The notes under the pieces were generated by a model that ran no database searches, was not told the origin of the DNA, and saw only the letters and a list, made by a program, of their open reading frames with translations. The position numbers were made by a program, and so were the translations under genes. DNA of 64,000 nt, from NCBI GenBank assembly GCA_037976565.1, contig CP137684.1, positions 20,584,259 through 20,648,258 on the forward strand, in the 5' to 3' direction. Below, one piece after another: positions 1 through 12,671 of the stretch. The first letter of the stretch is position 1. The number at the start of each line of letters is the position of its first letter. This stretch comes from Mesocentrotus franciscanus (lineage: Eukaryota > Echinodermata > Echinoidea > Camarodonta > Strongylocentrotidae).

Positions 1-207
1 TCCCCCACATGCCATGCCCCTGCCCAGCCATCCAACCCGTGATTAACAGTGTGTGATAACTGCAATACCTCATGAGACTTTCAAGCAACAAACATCTTGC
101 TTTATTTCAAAATAATTTCAAAAGAAAATGTTGACATTCACAAATATACATGTCAATTGTATTTAATGAGTTATTATTTCTTCATACTTTCATTCCCTAG
201 TATCAAA

Positions 208-703
208 ATGCCTAAGCGAAAAAGAGGGGACGTGTGTGCAAGACGAGTGAAGTGTGTAAAGGAGTGGCGGAATGAAAAACAAATGAAGAAACAGAAAGAA
301 GACTTCAATTGGAAAGACCAGTGATAAAGGAAACAACTCAGAGACTAGCTTGTAACATTGCAGCAGCTGAATTATTTGAACAAGAATTACCTTCATCAGT
401 TATTAATTTCAAACAACCAAATATATGGCAGAATAGATGTGAATCATGTAAAGCCTTTCAGTTCCCTTCTGACCAACCAGGAACATGTTGCAACCACGGA
501 AAACAGTCATACCTCATGTTAAAGACCCACCTCAGACTATACAAGACCTCCTGCAAAATGACAGGCACTTCAAAACAAACATAAGAAGTTACAACAATGC
601 TCTTTCTCTATCAAGTATAGGTTTTGACAAGGAAAATTATCGTCCCTGGTTTCTCACCAAATGTCAAAATTCAGGGCAAAATCTGGCACTCAATAGGTAC
701 TAA
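208..703 (+). pseudogene. Helitron Rep N-terminal region, frameshifted
   Basis: An ATG at 208 opens a basic segment starting MPKRKRG. The protein continues in a second frame from 309 and a third from about 485. The second frame contains the CxxCK...CC pattern usual in the N-terminal region of Helitron proteins, and the third contains NIRSYNNALS, matching the family's conserved 'F..NIR.YN.A' segment. The reading frame then changes once more into the long frame beginning near 624. These are pieces of one ancestral protein broken by small indels; none would work alone. Confidence 0.7.
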
Positions 704-3263
704 AGATAACGAGAAAAGAAAAAATTTGCTCAGATTTATATCCATGATCTTACTTGAAGAAGCTCAAATGAGGATTAACGTACACAAACAAAATGGTAAA
801 AACTTGTCAGAGAAGACAATGTATACTGTGCAGATGGTCTTGCATGAAACAAATCCATATGTTCAAACTTTGAGAGCTGTATCCCAACTCCCAGAAGAGG
901 TTATCAAAGAAACAAAGTTTGTATTAAGAAAAGACAAAAAACCATCCGCTGAGCACAGCAGAAGATACAATTTACCTGACTCCAATGAAATTTTCTTACT
1001 AGCTCTCAACGATTCCAGTAATCCTGCTGATGTCGTTATTCACTTGAAAGATGGTGGTCTTCAAAGAATCAATGACCTCAATAGGGCATTTGACCCACTC
1101 CATTTCATTCTTCTTTTCCCACATGGTGAAGATGGCTGGCATGTAGATTTACATCAAGTAAATAGTGATGTAAGTAGAGGTGCCAAAATCTCTCCGACTA
1201 TGTTCTACATTCACCAAATTCAGGTGAGACAGGGAGAGTTCAATGGTATTGTCAGATCTGGAAGACTTTTTCAGGAGTTTCTCTGTTCAGTGTGGTACAA
1301 AGCAGAAAGAATGAAACTAAACTGGTATAAACTCAATCAAAAAAAGATCCGTGCAGAAAAATACAACGGACTCATGGATGCTATAAGCTTGAGTGATGAC
1401 ACCAACTTACAAAACGTTGGTCAAAGAATCTTCTTACCAGCCACACATTATGGGTCTCCTCGATGGTATCAGGAAAGCTTTCAGGATGCAATGGCTATTG
1501 TCAGACATTATGGTCGTCCTCATCTCTTTGTTACCTTCATTGCTCATTCTAAGTGGCCAGAGATCACAGAGAGTCTTTTTCCTGGAGAACAGACAATAGA
1601 CAGACCCGATGTAGTTAACAGGGTTTTTAATATGAAAGTAAAGGAACTCTTGGAAGATATTATGAAAAAAGATATCCTTGGCAAGGTTAGTGCTATGGTT
1701 GGAATGGTCGAATTTCAGAAACGCGGTCTACCCCACATCCATTTGATGTTCACCCTTCAAGAACAAGATGCACCCAAGAACTCCTCTGATTATGACAAAT
1801 ATGTTTGTGCTGAAATTCCTGATGAGAAACAAAACCCCATGCTCCATTCCCTCGTGACACAATTCATGATACACGGTCCATGTGCAGGTGTGAACCAAAA
1901 CAGTCCATGCATGAAAGGAAAAGTGTGTGGAAAACGCTTCCCGAAGGAATTTAGACAACATACATTTCATTCAAACTGCACATACCCACTTTACAGAAGA
2001 AGAGATCACAATCATGGCGGTCATACTGCAGAAATTTGGGTGAGCAGCATTCAGCAGAAGATTGTCGTCGACAATAAATGGATTGTCCCCTATAACCCTG
2101 TACTTCTCTTGAAATACAAAGCTCATATCAATGTTGAAATTGTTTCATCTGTTGGTGGTGTCAAGTACTTGTACAAGTACATCAATAAAGGCGCTGACCG
2201 TGTGATGGTTGAAACAAGCGTTGGTCAAGTGGCACCAAATGAGATTCAAAAATTTGTTGATGCAAGATGCATCTCTGCATCAGAGGCAGCATGGAGACTC
2301 AATGGGTTTCTGTTGAGCCATAAATATCCTTCTGTACACAAATTCCCCATTCATTTGCCAAATGAGCAGATGGTTATCATTCATAAAAACCAAAATCCTG
2401 CAGATGCAGCAGCAAACTCTGAAAAGACTCAACTGACAGAGTTTTTCACTTTAAACAGAGTTGACCAAGATGCCCATAATCACTTGTACATTGATATCCT
2501 GCGGTATTATGTCTGGAATAATCAATCTAAGCAGTTTACACCAAGGAAAAGAAGAATTAATAAATTGTCAAATGATCAAGCCAAAAGTGACATAGTTGGG
2601 CGCATTCCAGTCATATCAATAAACTGCTACAACAAAGAGAAATACTTCCTCCGAATGCTACTTCATCATGTAATGGGCCCCACAAGCTTTCAAGATCTCA
2701 GGACTGTTAATGGTCAACTGTGTGAGACATATCAGGAAGCTTACATCAAATTGGGTTTATTTGAAGATGACAAGCAAATTCACAAGGCTATGAAAGAGGC
2801 AGCAACAATTAAATTCGGACCACAATTAAGAAGATGCTTGGTTACATTACTTATGTATGCGATGCCTGCCAATCCTAAAGAACTGTTTGCAGCATTCACA
2901 ACTGAATTATGTCAGGACTTCATGCAAAGTGACAAACTTACTGAGCCAACAGATGCCATCATCAACAAAGTTCTTGTACAACTCAAATCAATGTTTGATG
3001 ATTGTGGCAAAGATATGACCAAGGACTTTGGTCTCCCAAAACCTGCTTACCCTGTTGAATCCCTTTCTTGCGAACCAATTGAGATCCAGCAAGAACTTCA
3101 GTATTCTAAAGACGAATATACGCAAGACAAAGAGGCAATGTTGAATACCGACCAGAGAACAGCATTTGTAGCTATAAAAGCAGCAATTGATGACAATCAG
3201 CCTGGTCTTTTTGCCCTCGATGCTCCAGGCGGAATAGGAAAACCTTCTTGCTCAAAACTATAA
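624..3263 (+). pseudogene. Helitron Rep (HUH Y2 nickase) and start of helicase
   Basis: This open frame of 879 codons holds the replication-initiator part of a Helitron. The HUH motif reads LPHIHLMF at residues 369-376, with HIH at 371-373. The two-tyrosine motif is YLYKYINKG at about 515-523; by family knowledge the pair four residues apart (Y515 and Y519) nick and rejoin DNA. The frame ends just after the Pif1 helicase Walker A region, where GGIGK is followed by proline and serine instead of the expected threonine and hydrophobic residues, then a stop. The helicase resumes in another frame at 3248, so a single-base deletion near 3238 truncates the protein. The ATG at 624 is an internal methionine, not the original start. 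Confidence 0.9.
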
Positions 3264-4552
3264 CAAGTTATGTTAGAAGCCAAGGTAAGATTTGTCTCAC
3301 TTTAGCCACAAGTGGAATAGCAGCAACTTTACTCCCAGGAGGAAGAACAGTACACAGTAAGCTCCACGTCCCAATCAATCTCACTGAAACATCACTTTGC
3401 TCAATTCATGACAACAGCGGGAAAGCTGAATTGGTAAAAAGACTTTCTCTTGTCATTATTGACGAAGTCACCATGGGTGATAGAAAGGTATTTGAAACAA
3501 TTGATAGAACCTTTAGGCAAATTAGGCAACAAGAACAACCATTTGGTGGTGTGACAATGCTTTTCAGTGGCGATTGGAGACAGTGCCTTCCTGTAGTCCC
3601 ACGTGGCAGCAAGGCAGAAATCCTACATCACACATTCAAAATGTCGGATCTGTGGAAAGATGTACAAATCTTCAAGCTTACAGTTAACATGAGAATCATG
3701 AATGCAGGAACACAGGATGTAGAGTTCTCCAACTATCTTCTGCAGATTGGAGAAGGCAGGGAACTCTCTTCAGAAGCTGAGAGCCAAGTAAACATTCCAC
3801 AACAACTACTATCACTATCCAATCACTTGGAAGAATTCTGCCATGAAATATTTCCTAATCTAAAGGAAAAAGTAGCAAATGGCATGCGAAATAGACTACT
3901 AGATACAAACTGGTCTGAGTGGTTAGTATCCACGGCAATCATTTGCCCTACAAATGCTAACGCAGAAGAAGTCAACCATATCCTCATTAATCTTTTGACA
4001 GGGGAACCAATGATATATCGTTCATGTGACAAAACAAGAAATGAAGAAGAAGCCCACAGATATCCCACTGAATGGCTAAATACAATCACATTACCTTCTA
4101 TGCCATCACATGTTCTCAAGTTGAAAGTAGGTGCTCCTATAATGCTACTCAGAAACCTAGATCCCATTAACGGCCATGTAAATGGAGCCCGCTACTTTGT
4201 CAAGACCATGACTCCTAAGATAATTCATGCTGAGCTTGCAACTGGACCACATAAAGGCAAAGATCTTCTTATACCCAGAATTATATTCCATCCACAAGAC
4301 AATACTATTCCAGTTGAAATCGAACGAAAACAGTTTCCAGTAAGGTTGTGTTTTGGAATAACAGCCAATAAATCGCAGGGGCAAACACTTTCCCGAGTCG
4401 GACTTTACCTCAAACAGGACTTTTTCACACACGGTCAACTATACGTTGCGATGAGCCGTGTTGGAAGTATAAAACACATCTCTATTTTCAAGCCCACACC
4501 AGGAGACAACGCAAGACAAATGACAAATGTGGTTTACACTGAAATCCTCTAA
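3248..4552 (+). pseudogene. Helitron Pif1-like helicase domain
   Basis: A frame of 434 codons carries the rest of the Pif1 family superfamily-1B helicase that Helitrons fuse to Rep. Visible are IIDEVTM (Walker B-like), FGGVTMLFSGDWRQCLPV (motif III region), TVNMRI, the segment MLLRNLDP and the C-terminal FGITANKSQGQTL and YVAMSRV motifs typical of Pif1 and RecD2. It overlaps the preceding frame by 16 bases, and the overlap is the frameshift inside Walker A. Apart from that break the helicase looks full length, suggesting recent inactivation of this half compared with the more damaged N-terminus. Confidence 0.9.
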
Positions 4553-5138
4553 TCAATCTCTTTGCCTAAACAGATCGTTTTCCAACCACTTTATAAGTCA
4601 TCAAATATGCTACAAAGTTTTAAGTTTCAAGTTTATTTGTTTCCACGTTATCGAAAATAACATAATTGAACATAATATACATTGTAATAATTATAACTAA
4701 ACATACAATAAAGAAACATAATGTACCATATAGCATGGTTGTTCTTGCTATTCAACAGGGAATGCTTAGGTTTACTTTTAAACCTAAAAAGTGAGGGGGT
4801 TGAGTGAGTTCCAAAGTTTGGGTCCAGTAAAAAATAAATGTATTTTTGTAAAGTTACTGTTTTTGTGCAAGGGGGATGAAAATGATTCGACCGCCTGGTT
4901 GGGTAACTATGAATTTCTTGTTTTTTTAATAAGAATTTGCGTTAATCTTTTTGGAAGATCGTTTATCTCAAGTTGATACATAAAATTACCAAGATTGTAC
5001 GAGTGTAAATCATTTATTTTTAGGGATTTGCTTTGGAGGAATAACGGGTTGGTGTGAGCACAATATCTTTTGTTTGAAATTATTCTCATTACTCTTTTTT
5101 GCAAGAGATGTATTTTATTTAGGTTTGATCTATTGCAG

Positions 5139-5651
5139 TTACCCCAGGCACAAACACCATAGTTCAATATAGATAAAATCAGAGTGCAGTACAATGTATA
5201 AAGGGATTTCCAAGGGAAAAAAATGCTTTAGTTTATTAATAATACAAATGTTTCTAGATACTTTTTTGCAAAGGTATTGTGTTTGTGTTTTCCATGACAG
5301 TTGATCGTCGATCATGACACCTAACAATCTAGTTGATTCAACCTTATTTATGACCAGATAATTCGTAATTACATTTTCTGGTATTGTAGAGAGAGTATTA
5401 CTGAACAGCATAAAATAGGTTTTGTCTAAATTCAAAGAAAGTCTATTGGCTCTAATCCATTTAGCTACATTGTTTAATTCGGTATTTACAATTTGTATTA
5501 GTTGATGTGGATCTTGATGAGAAAAGAATATATTTAAATCGTCCGCAAACAATATAAAAGTTAATATTTGCGATGATCTATAGAAGTCATTGACATAGGC
5601 TAGATGATAAAGAGTAGTGGACCGAGGATTGAACCCTGGGACACCCCACAA
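5139..5651 (-). pseudogene. LINE reverse transcriptase palm and thumb fragment
   Basis: This 170-codon frame contains ILFADDLNIF, the RT catalytic block, then a conserved segment RANRLSLNLDKTYFM and LLGVMIDDQLSW, all typical of LINE RTs of the CR1/L2/Jockey type. The upstream part (GVPGFNPRS) is the degraded GVPQGS motif. It continues in a second frame over 4907-5194, where the post-RT segment with LLQKRVMRII is recognisable. It is part of the decayed element at 4620-7445. Confidence 0.8.
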
Positions 5652-5782
5652 CTGACTTCTGTTTCACAAGATTTATTTTTATGGTTATCAATTATAACAC
5701 ATTGTTTTCTGTTTGTAAGATAATCCCTGAACCACTCCAAGGCCTTCCCTCTAATTCCATAATGGTATAATTTATGTAGAAA

Positions 5783-6524
5783 AATTGTGTGATCTATTGT
5801 ACCAAAGGCCTTGGAGAAATCCAGAAATATACTTATTGTGCTAAAATTATCACCATATGCTTTAGCTACTTTTTCGATGAGTGTTAAGAGTGCATGTGTT
5901 GTATTATGTTTCTCTCTAAAGCCATATTTGCATGTTACTCAGAATATCGAAATCATCAATGAATGTTATTAGTCTTTTATACATAATTTTTCAAGAATCT
6001 TTGAGAAAGTTGTTAAGAAAGATATTAGACGGTAATTGCTGAGTTCGTTTGAATCGCCCTTTTCAAAAATAGGAATTACTTTGGCCGTTTTCATAGCATC
6101 TGGCACAGCTCCTGTTGATAGTGATAAGTTAAATGTATTAGCAAATCATTTAATTGTGTGATCTATTGTTTCAAAGGCATTGGAGAAATCCAGAAATATA
6201 CCTATTGTGTGAAAATGATCATCATATGCTTTAGCTACTTTTTCGATGAGTGTTAAGAGTGCATGTGTTGTATTATGTTTCTCTCTAAAGCAATATTGCA
6301 TGTTACTTAGAATATCGAAATCATCAATGAATGTTATTAGTCTTTTATACATAATTTTTTCAAGAATCTTGGACAAAGTTGTTAAGAGAGATATTGGACG
6401 ATAATTGCTGAGTTCGTTTTAATCGCCCTTTTTAAAAATAGGAATTAATTTGGCCGTTTTCAAAGCATCTGGCACAGCTCCTGTTGATAGTGATAAGTTA
6501 AATATATGTATTAGCGAAACATTT
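5783..6524. repeat. Two-copy tandem duplication (period 369 bp) inside LINE RT
   Basis: The sequence from 5783 to 6151 repeats from 6152 to about 6524 with scattered substitutions. Both copies begin AATTGTGTGATCTATTGT and contain ATGCTTTAGCTACTTTTTCG and the phrase TCTGGCACAGCTCCTGTTGA. On the - strand this duplicates RT motifs around LDFSNAF. The copies have diverged by several percent, so the duplication is not new. Confidence 0.85.
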
Positions 6525-7445
6525 ATGTCGGAGAAAATGTTTTTCAAGAGAAAATTATTAATACCATGGAGTCCAGGACTTTCGTGTTTTTTTTATTTGT
6601 TTACAATGTCGTTTACTTCCATCGAGTCAGTCGGGTATAACAATAATGTATTTAGATTAGCTTCCGGCAAGAAATCTCAATAGCGTTTATCTACACTAGG
6701 AATCATTTGTGACAGTGAATTGCCTATGTTTACAAAATAGTAATTAAATGACTCTCCAATTACTTGCTTATCGTCTGTTATTTTACCATTTATCCTGATT
6801 GAGTGAACTTCTTCTTTATTTGTATTCTTGTTGAGAACACGATTAATAACTTTCCATGTGGCATTCAAGTCATATCTATGGGTATTTATTTGAGAATCAA
6901 AGTATTTTTTCTTTTCATTCCTTAAAAGAGTAGTAAGTATGTTTTTATATTTTGTGTATTTTACTCGAGTTTGAAGGGAGAGATTATATTTCTATTTGTA
7001 ATACAGGCTGTTTTTCTTGTTGATACATTTTATTAAAGATTTGGTGATCCATGGCGATCGTTGGGTCTTTTTTATAATTAGACTCGTTAGGTGTTTGCTC
7101 TGGAATAACGTCATCATAAACATTCATCAATATTTGAATAAATTTGTTGAAAGATTCATTACAGTTTTGTATCGGCAGTACTTCTTCCTAGTGTATTTGG
7201 CTTAGTCTATCTTTGAGGCGAATAATGTTTTCTGTATTCAGTCTCCGAATTTTTCTGAGGGATGATTGTACTGACTAAAAGGAATCCGAAATATGAGTAA
7301 AGATGAGGAAGTGATCAGTCATGTCTGACATTAGAATTCCAGCATGTGGGTGTGTTTGTAAATATGTGGTCTATTAGTGAGTCAATAATAAAAGGATAAT
7401 AAGTTTCAGAGCAGTATTCATTGAATACAGAATTGCCTTACATTT

Positions 7446-9189
7446 TTTTCTCACCTACCCAAATTGGAGGGGAGACTAAGGGATCCAAATGTCATGTGTT
7501 TTCATGATAGCTCAAATATGGTACATCCTATATTGACTGAACTTCCTTGGACTCTTAAAAACCAGCCAAAGGTCATTTCAAGTCAAATGTTAAACTGTGC
7601 CTGCGAAAAGTCTCTTGTGACAAATAAATTTCCAACCATTAATCCCATTGTGACCAAACTTGGACGATAGTTACATTCGGGAAACTTTGATCCTATCATA
7701 CCATCAAGAGTCACATGCTGGGGTCAAAGGGCATCTAAGGTAAAATTATAAAGTTTACCTACAAGACACTCGGGACAAATAATTGTCCAAATGTTAATCC
7801 TATTGTATCCAAACTTCGGTCACACATGCTAAGGTCAAAGATCATCTAAAGTCATGTTCAACTTTACTAGCAGATGTAACTCTGATGAAATTTGGGCTGG
7901 AAAACCTATATTAACTTGCCAGAAATCTCACGAAAATTATGGTTTTAATTGATCGATACAAAGAGCATGTATTATACTACACAAAATTTACATAACAACT
8001 GTACCAATATTGTGGTAAGATGACGTGATACATTTAAGGGTTATGAAATTATGAGCAGTTCTTTATAACGGGGGTAGTTACTTTTGTGTTCTGTATTACA
8101 CAGGGAAAAAATTAATATTTATTTTTCGGGGGCTACTTTTCAAGCTTGCCTACATAAAAATAACCTTCTAAAATTTGTTTTGCATTGAACTCTATGCAAA
8201 TTTACAGGGGCTCTTTTCTGATTTTCGGGGGCTCTTTTGGGCATTTCGGGGGCAAATTCGCCCTGAGCCCCGTGTATTTTTTTCACTGTTCTGTATATAG
8301 GTGTAAATGTAGTGTTACCACCTTCAAATAGCTTGGCTCATTTAAATCATTTTTCTTTTATGCAAATTTCAATTAAAAAACACAAAACTGCCAAACAAAT
8401 ACCTGATATATTTTCACTATTTTACTCTTTTTTGTTGGAGGGGTAAAATGGTAAATGCGCTACTTTTAGTATAGACGGCATCAAATCACCTAAAAATGAG
8501 AATGGATTTAGCTATACGACAAACAATCTCGTCAAAATACACTTTAACATCAAACTATTACACATTTATTATTGTACATGTATCATGTGCACACGTGTTA
8601 TAATTCGGTTTATAGGATCACATTCACCAACTTGTTTTGTTTTGTTTTTTTAATCCATCATTGTGTCAACTCTTAAATACTTCCTTTCAACACCTTATAT
8701 CGCTCACACAACCGAGCGAAGCGTAATAATAATAATAATAACCAATAATTTCTGCATGAATGTGGAACATGCTTCAAATACACAACTAGTTGTATGCATG
8801 CTTCGTGAACAAAAGTTTCTCTTGACAACTCAAAAAATTGCCAGACATAGCAACAGCTAATGCATGCAAAAGGGATTTCATTTACATGTAGGCTACAGGG
8901 CTTACTTGGAATCATCAGGTCGATCACCCCGTCTAATCAGGTCAATCACCCCGTCCAGTCAGGTGGTTGCGTTACACGAAAACGGAAGACCACGCGACCT
9001 TTCTTAAATTTGCCATAGGGTTTTCACATAGTGTCAGGTAAATTGGACCAGACCATTTTGGGGAGTGGTTTATTTCATTAACATTACCCCCGACATTTCG
9101 TAAATAAGGGGTCATGTTTTCATAAAAGGTTGGGTAATGCGACCACCCGACCCGCCGTGATGATCCGACGATTTAGAGTAAGCCCGACT
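7446..9189. other. No gene recognised; low-copy-looking and repeat-derived DNA
   Basis: I see no supportable gene here. Around 7690-7860 phrases such as GGTCAAAG followed by CATCTAA recur. At 8120-8270 a G-rich phrase close to TTTCGGGGGCTCTTTT recurs three or four times. There is a short (AAT)n tract at 8727-8742. At 8916-8963 a near-duplicate of TCAGGTCGATCACCCCGTC occurs twice. The remainder is AT-rich and featureless to me. Confidence 0.5.
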
Positions 9190-9360
9190 AGTCCCACTAC
9201 AATGCCGAACAAACGCATACCTAAACAGCTTCATACCAAATACAATAAGAGACTGGGACAGTCTTCCGCCAGGCATCAAAAACCTGAACTCTACACAAAC
9301 CTTTAAAGAGAAAGACCAGTTCTGGTCATGCGATTGCATTGTGAAAGAAACGTTGTGGAA
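9190..9360 (+). pseudogene. LINE RT C-terminal fragment
   Basis: On the + strand the frame through 9206-9345 reads TNAYLNSFIPNTIRDWDSLP and continues with PPGIKNLNSTQTFK. This matches the near-terminal block 'SF..R.I.dWN.LP..i....s...FK' that ends CR1/L2-type LINE RT proteins. It lacks a start and its neighbours. It is a short relic of a 5'-truncated insertion. Confidence 0.65.
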
Positions 9361-10204
9361 TCGATCAGAAAAGGTTGATCATCTAGCATATAAGTATTGG
9401 TGTGTACTGCAAGGTTCTGGAATCATCAAAATGATAAGAAATTTGGCCCAGTCTTGGTAAAGTTACAAGCACTGTACACAGAAAGATGTATATGGGACTA
9501 CGCGACCACGTGCGCGATATCTATTTGGTCCCAATAGATATAATAATTTACCAAATATATCAATTAGTAGGCGGTTCCCGACTTTCCCGGCAAAATTTGT
9601 ATCATCACGTATTTGTCAAAACATATTCTTTCACATGATTGGTAATGAGAGCTTCCATTTCATTTTTTTGAGAGAGGGGCGTTTCCAAAACTGGTCTTTA
9701 CCTTTAAACTATACCTCCAAAAGAACCATGCATCAATTTAAATTGCACATTGCATGGAAGCAACACCATCTCTAGACATTAGTGCTTTTCAGCGATGTCT
9801 GGACACCATTCTGAGATTCTGATAAAACGGTAAAACAGAACATTTAAAGGTACTATGTCCCATTTGTAGGCCAAAAAAAATGAACAGGTTAAATTCCAAA
9901 TTCCAACTTCCCTCAAAACAAAAGGGCGTACGTTTTGTGCTGCACAATTTAAGATTCAATCAGTTTAATTTTGGCCATTACAAGAAGTGGGTTATTGATG
10001 TAGACAAAATATTATGCTCATGTACCCTACAGCTCATTTATATGTTATTACCAAAGAAAAAAAGGAAGTCAATCAGTCACTCAATAGTGTCTGACAGTGA
10101 AGTGTAGAAAGTAAACGGGTTTCCTTGCATAATTTTAATACTAGGACACTGCTAACGTTTAAATTTCACAGATAGGACATACATGTACATGTATGCATGT
10201 ACAT
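9361..10204. other. No gene recognised
   Basis: AT-rich sequence with no convincing coding potential or repeat structure. A 75-codon frame at 9880-10107 has no recognisable motif and I do not call it. The stretch ends in short TACATGTACATG-type repeats at 10175-10205. Confidence 0.4.
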
Positions 10205-11115
10205 GACATAATTACTTTACTTTACTTTGGTTTACTTTGGTGTCGAGGCTTGAAGCTTCAGCTTATGTGCCCCTCTTTACTGCATTGGGTTCGCGTTGGT
10301 ATGGGTAGTATTTCAGCGGGTGGTGCTTCCAATGATTTTCAAGTTCTGACTTGAACTTATTGATTGATGAGGTGTTAACGGCAATTTTAGGAAGGTTATT
10401 CCAATTATTAATGCTCCGCACTGAAAATGACATCTGCCTCATCTTAGATTTGCAGTGGGGCTTCCTTATTTTGAGCCTGTGTCCTCTTGTTCTGGATTCT
10501 TCAATGATTTCAAACATGTCATTCTTCTCTACAGCCTCAAGTCCATGCATGATTTGTATATTTGAAGAAGATCAGCCCTCTGTCTACGGTACTCTAGTGA
10601 TGGTAGTTTGAGTGTCTTGAGTCTGTCTTCGTAACTTACATGCTTCACATCTGGGATGAGTCGTGTAGCTCGTTGCTGAACCTTTTCCAATAAGTCTTGG
10701 TCCTTTAGGTAAGTTGGTCTCCAGACTGCATTGCAATATTCTAGTGTTGGGCGTACTATGGTCTTATATAGTTGTAGCATGCCACTGGACCCAAGGGATG
10801 AAAAAGAACGCTTGATGATTCCCAACTTGATATTGGCTCTTTTGGAGACATCAGCTACGTGGGCGCAGAAAGACAGATCTGAGTCAAACAGTACCCCCAG
10901 ATCCTTTTCTCCCATTCCTTCGTCCGTTGTCACATCTTTTCTGTAGGCAAACTTCTTGTTGTTCTTTCCATAGTGTATCACTTTGCACTTTCCTTCGTTA
11001 AACAGTAGCTGCCAGTTACTTGACCATTGTACGATGTCATTTAAGTCCTGTTGGAGTAGCTTAGCATTCCTGCAAAGTTCTACAGAATTTGATGTTGGCT
11101 GCAGCAGCATCGGAC
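10205..11115 (-). mobile_element. 5'-truncated CR1-like LINE, 3' end with microsatellite tail
   Basis: The - strand encodes the second half of a LINE RT: 10529-11110 contains KCKVIHYG, EKDLGVLFDSDL and YKTIVRPTLEYCNAVWRP, and the protein continues after a small frameshift in 10263-10550 with SFSVRSINNWNNLP. These are standard C-terminal blocks of CR1-group elements. The 3' end at about 10210-10240 is an (AAAGT)n-like tract on the - strand, as CR1-like elements often end in short microsatellites. The 5' end is cut at about 11110, downstream of the YADD site, so this copy was truncated on insertion. Confidence 0.85.
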
Positions 11116-11391
11116 AAAGCTTAGATGGCTGCTAACACATACTCATTTACGGGCGACTGAACAGCATGCCTGCCCAGGGAGAAGCGATTTAATATCGAAA
11201 TTTCTACTGCCCCCTAATCAATTTAAAAAAAAATCTTATCAGACTTTTACTTGCAATGAGGCCAGAAACAGAAGGCTAAAGAAAGTATTTCATGAAAGTG
11301 CACATGAATGCTAGTTCACCCGAGCATAGACAGAAATAACCGTCTGGTATATATGGATTATGGGTAATTCTTTATCAACCTTCCCCATACT

Positions 11392-11470
11392 TAGAGTAGA
11401 CTCTACTACTACTAGAGTCTACTACTAGTAGTAGTAGTAGTAGGCCTAGCCTAGACTAGTACTAGTAGTA
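11392..11470. repeat. Self-complementary CTAGTA-rich simple repeat
   Basis: Runs of CTACTA and TAGTAG around repeated CTAGA/TCTAG make the tract strongly self-complementary. A related tract rich in TCTAG and CTAGA occurs at 28640-28700. It could fold into hairpins. It has no coding content. Confidence 0.7.
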
Positions 11471-12120
11471 AGGCCATATATACGTATACAACCGTCGATA
11501 TCAGAGATCCGAGACTGAAGCTTTTGGTCTAGAATCTACTCGAGCACATGTCACAGCAATAAAGACTTAAAGTAGCTCACTTATCAAGTTATCGTCTACA
11601 CGTCTCTTCATTGTACTTTGTAGACCTAGATAATTAATAATAATAATTTAATAGGGCTACCTTGTGATAAAGGCTGATTTCCCTGGATCGGAATCAATTT
11701 GTGAAATGTTGGGCTACTAAAAATGTAATAATTGTTACGATACAAAACAAATATAAGATAGAGATGTATATATATCTACCTCGGAATAGTATGGAGCCTG
11801 CAAATTTGAAGCAACTCAGTGATCTCCCATGGCCATACAATGACATTCAAATAAAATTCGAATTCAAAAGCTTCCACTTCCAGGATCAGGAATCCCCAGG
11901 TATGTAAACGTTTAATGCCTAGGCCCCTATAATGGGCACACACGATTCTAGTACAGTACCAACCCAATGTTCCTCATTATCATCACGATGACACAATGAT
12001 GTCGGTGATTATACTTTTCAATGTGGTACTGGTAAGACGTTTTGAGGAAAATCACATATGCCTTAGGGCTTGGGTGATTTACTTAAAAAGTAAGATATCC
12101 AATGAAAAACGAGACACATG
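11471..12120. other. No gene recognised
   Basis: AT-rich DNA with an (AAT)n tract at 11630-11650. Two overlapping 60-70-codon frames on opposite strands at 11700-11970 lack motifs and splice context and are not called. Confidence 0.4.
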
Positions 12121-12671
12121 GTACGGTGCATGCAGCTGACAATCTGTTGTTTACTGTACCAATTTTCAACTGTAGATGGGGCTAAAGCACTCTTTTCCCC
12201 TGTTTTTGTCTTCTTCTTCTTTGTTTGTTTTCTTCTTTTTCTTCTTCTTTCTCCAGACTCTCATTTCTGAGTTCATGACAGAGCTGTTTACCAATGCACT
12301 GCCAGAGGCGGCGTACCCGAGGGGTGGGCGGTTTGGAGGGGATTGTGGACGGTGGGGGAGGGGCACAATGCCCCCACTCTTTCAAGTACCCCTAAAGTGC
12401 CCCTTTATACATAGGAAAAGTGCCCCCTTTTACTTCAGATAAGTGCCTTTTTATTTCTAATAGGTGCCCGTTCACATTCTTATAAGTGCCCCTTACCACC
12501 TCTAATATGTGCCCCCTTCAACAATGATAATTGCCCTTATTCAAATCTGAGAGGTGCCCCTTTTTACTTTAACAAGTGTCCTTTCCTTTGTAATCAGTGC
12601 AGTGCCCCCTTCCCCTTCTGATAAGTACCCCTTTTCATTTCTGATGAGTGCCCCTTTTCACCTCTGATAAG

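Larger units (their letters stand above)
190..4560 (+). mobile_element. Helitron (rolling-circle DNA transposon), decayed autonomous copy
   Basis: The Rep and Pif1-helicase parts of a Helitron lie in order on the + strand but are split over at least four reading frames, so this copy is dead. Visible hallmarks are an N-terminal cysteine-rich region, the HUH endonuclease motif, the two-tyrosine motif and a Pif1-type helicase. The limits given are those of the coding remnant. I could not identify the expected 5' TC end or the 3' hairpin followed by CTRR; the left end may lie outside the window. A gene-free AT-rich stretch of about 70 bp separates it from the LINE that follows. Confidence 0.9.
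4620..7445 (-). mobile_element. Non-LTR retrotransposon (LINE, CR1/L2/Jockey group), decayed
   Basis: Read on the - strand, endonuclease remnants near 7200-7440 are followed by the endonuclease-RT linker (6677-6868), the fingers and palm of the reverse transcriptase (5139-6376) and the post-RT region (4907-5194). The palm carries FADDLNIF, the F/YADD active site, and the motif before it is altered to GVPGFN. Several frameshifts and stops make it a pseudogene. A 369-bp segment is tandemly duplicated within the RT. The 3' end is near 4620. Clade assignment within the CR1/L2/Jockey superfamily is uncertain. Confidence 0.8.

Noticed and set aside
4553..4760. Helitron 3' terminus (hairpin followed by CTRR)
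   Set aside because: A weak ACCAT...ATGGT inverted repeat near 4723 is present but not followed by CTRR and is not GC-rich, so no end was called.
12166..12442. Lys/Glu-rich or Phe/Leu-rich frames around the CTTCTT tract
   Set aside because: Caused by a pyrimidine microsatellite crossing the border of the hAT-like element.
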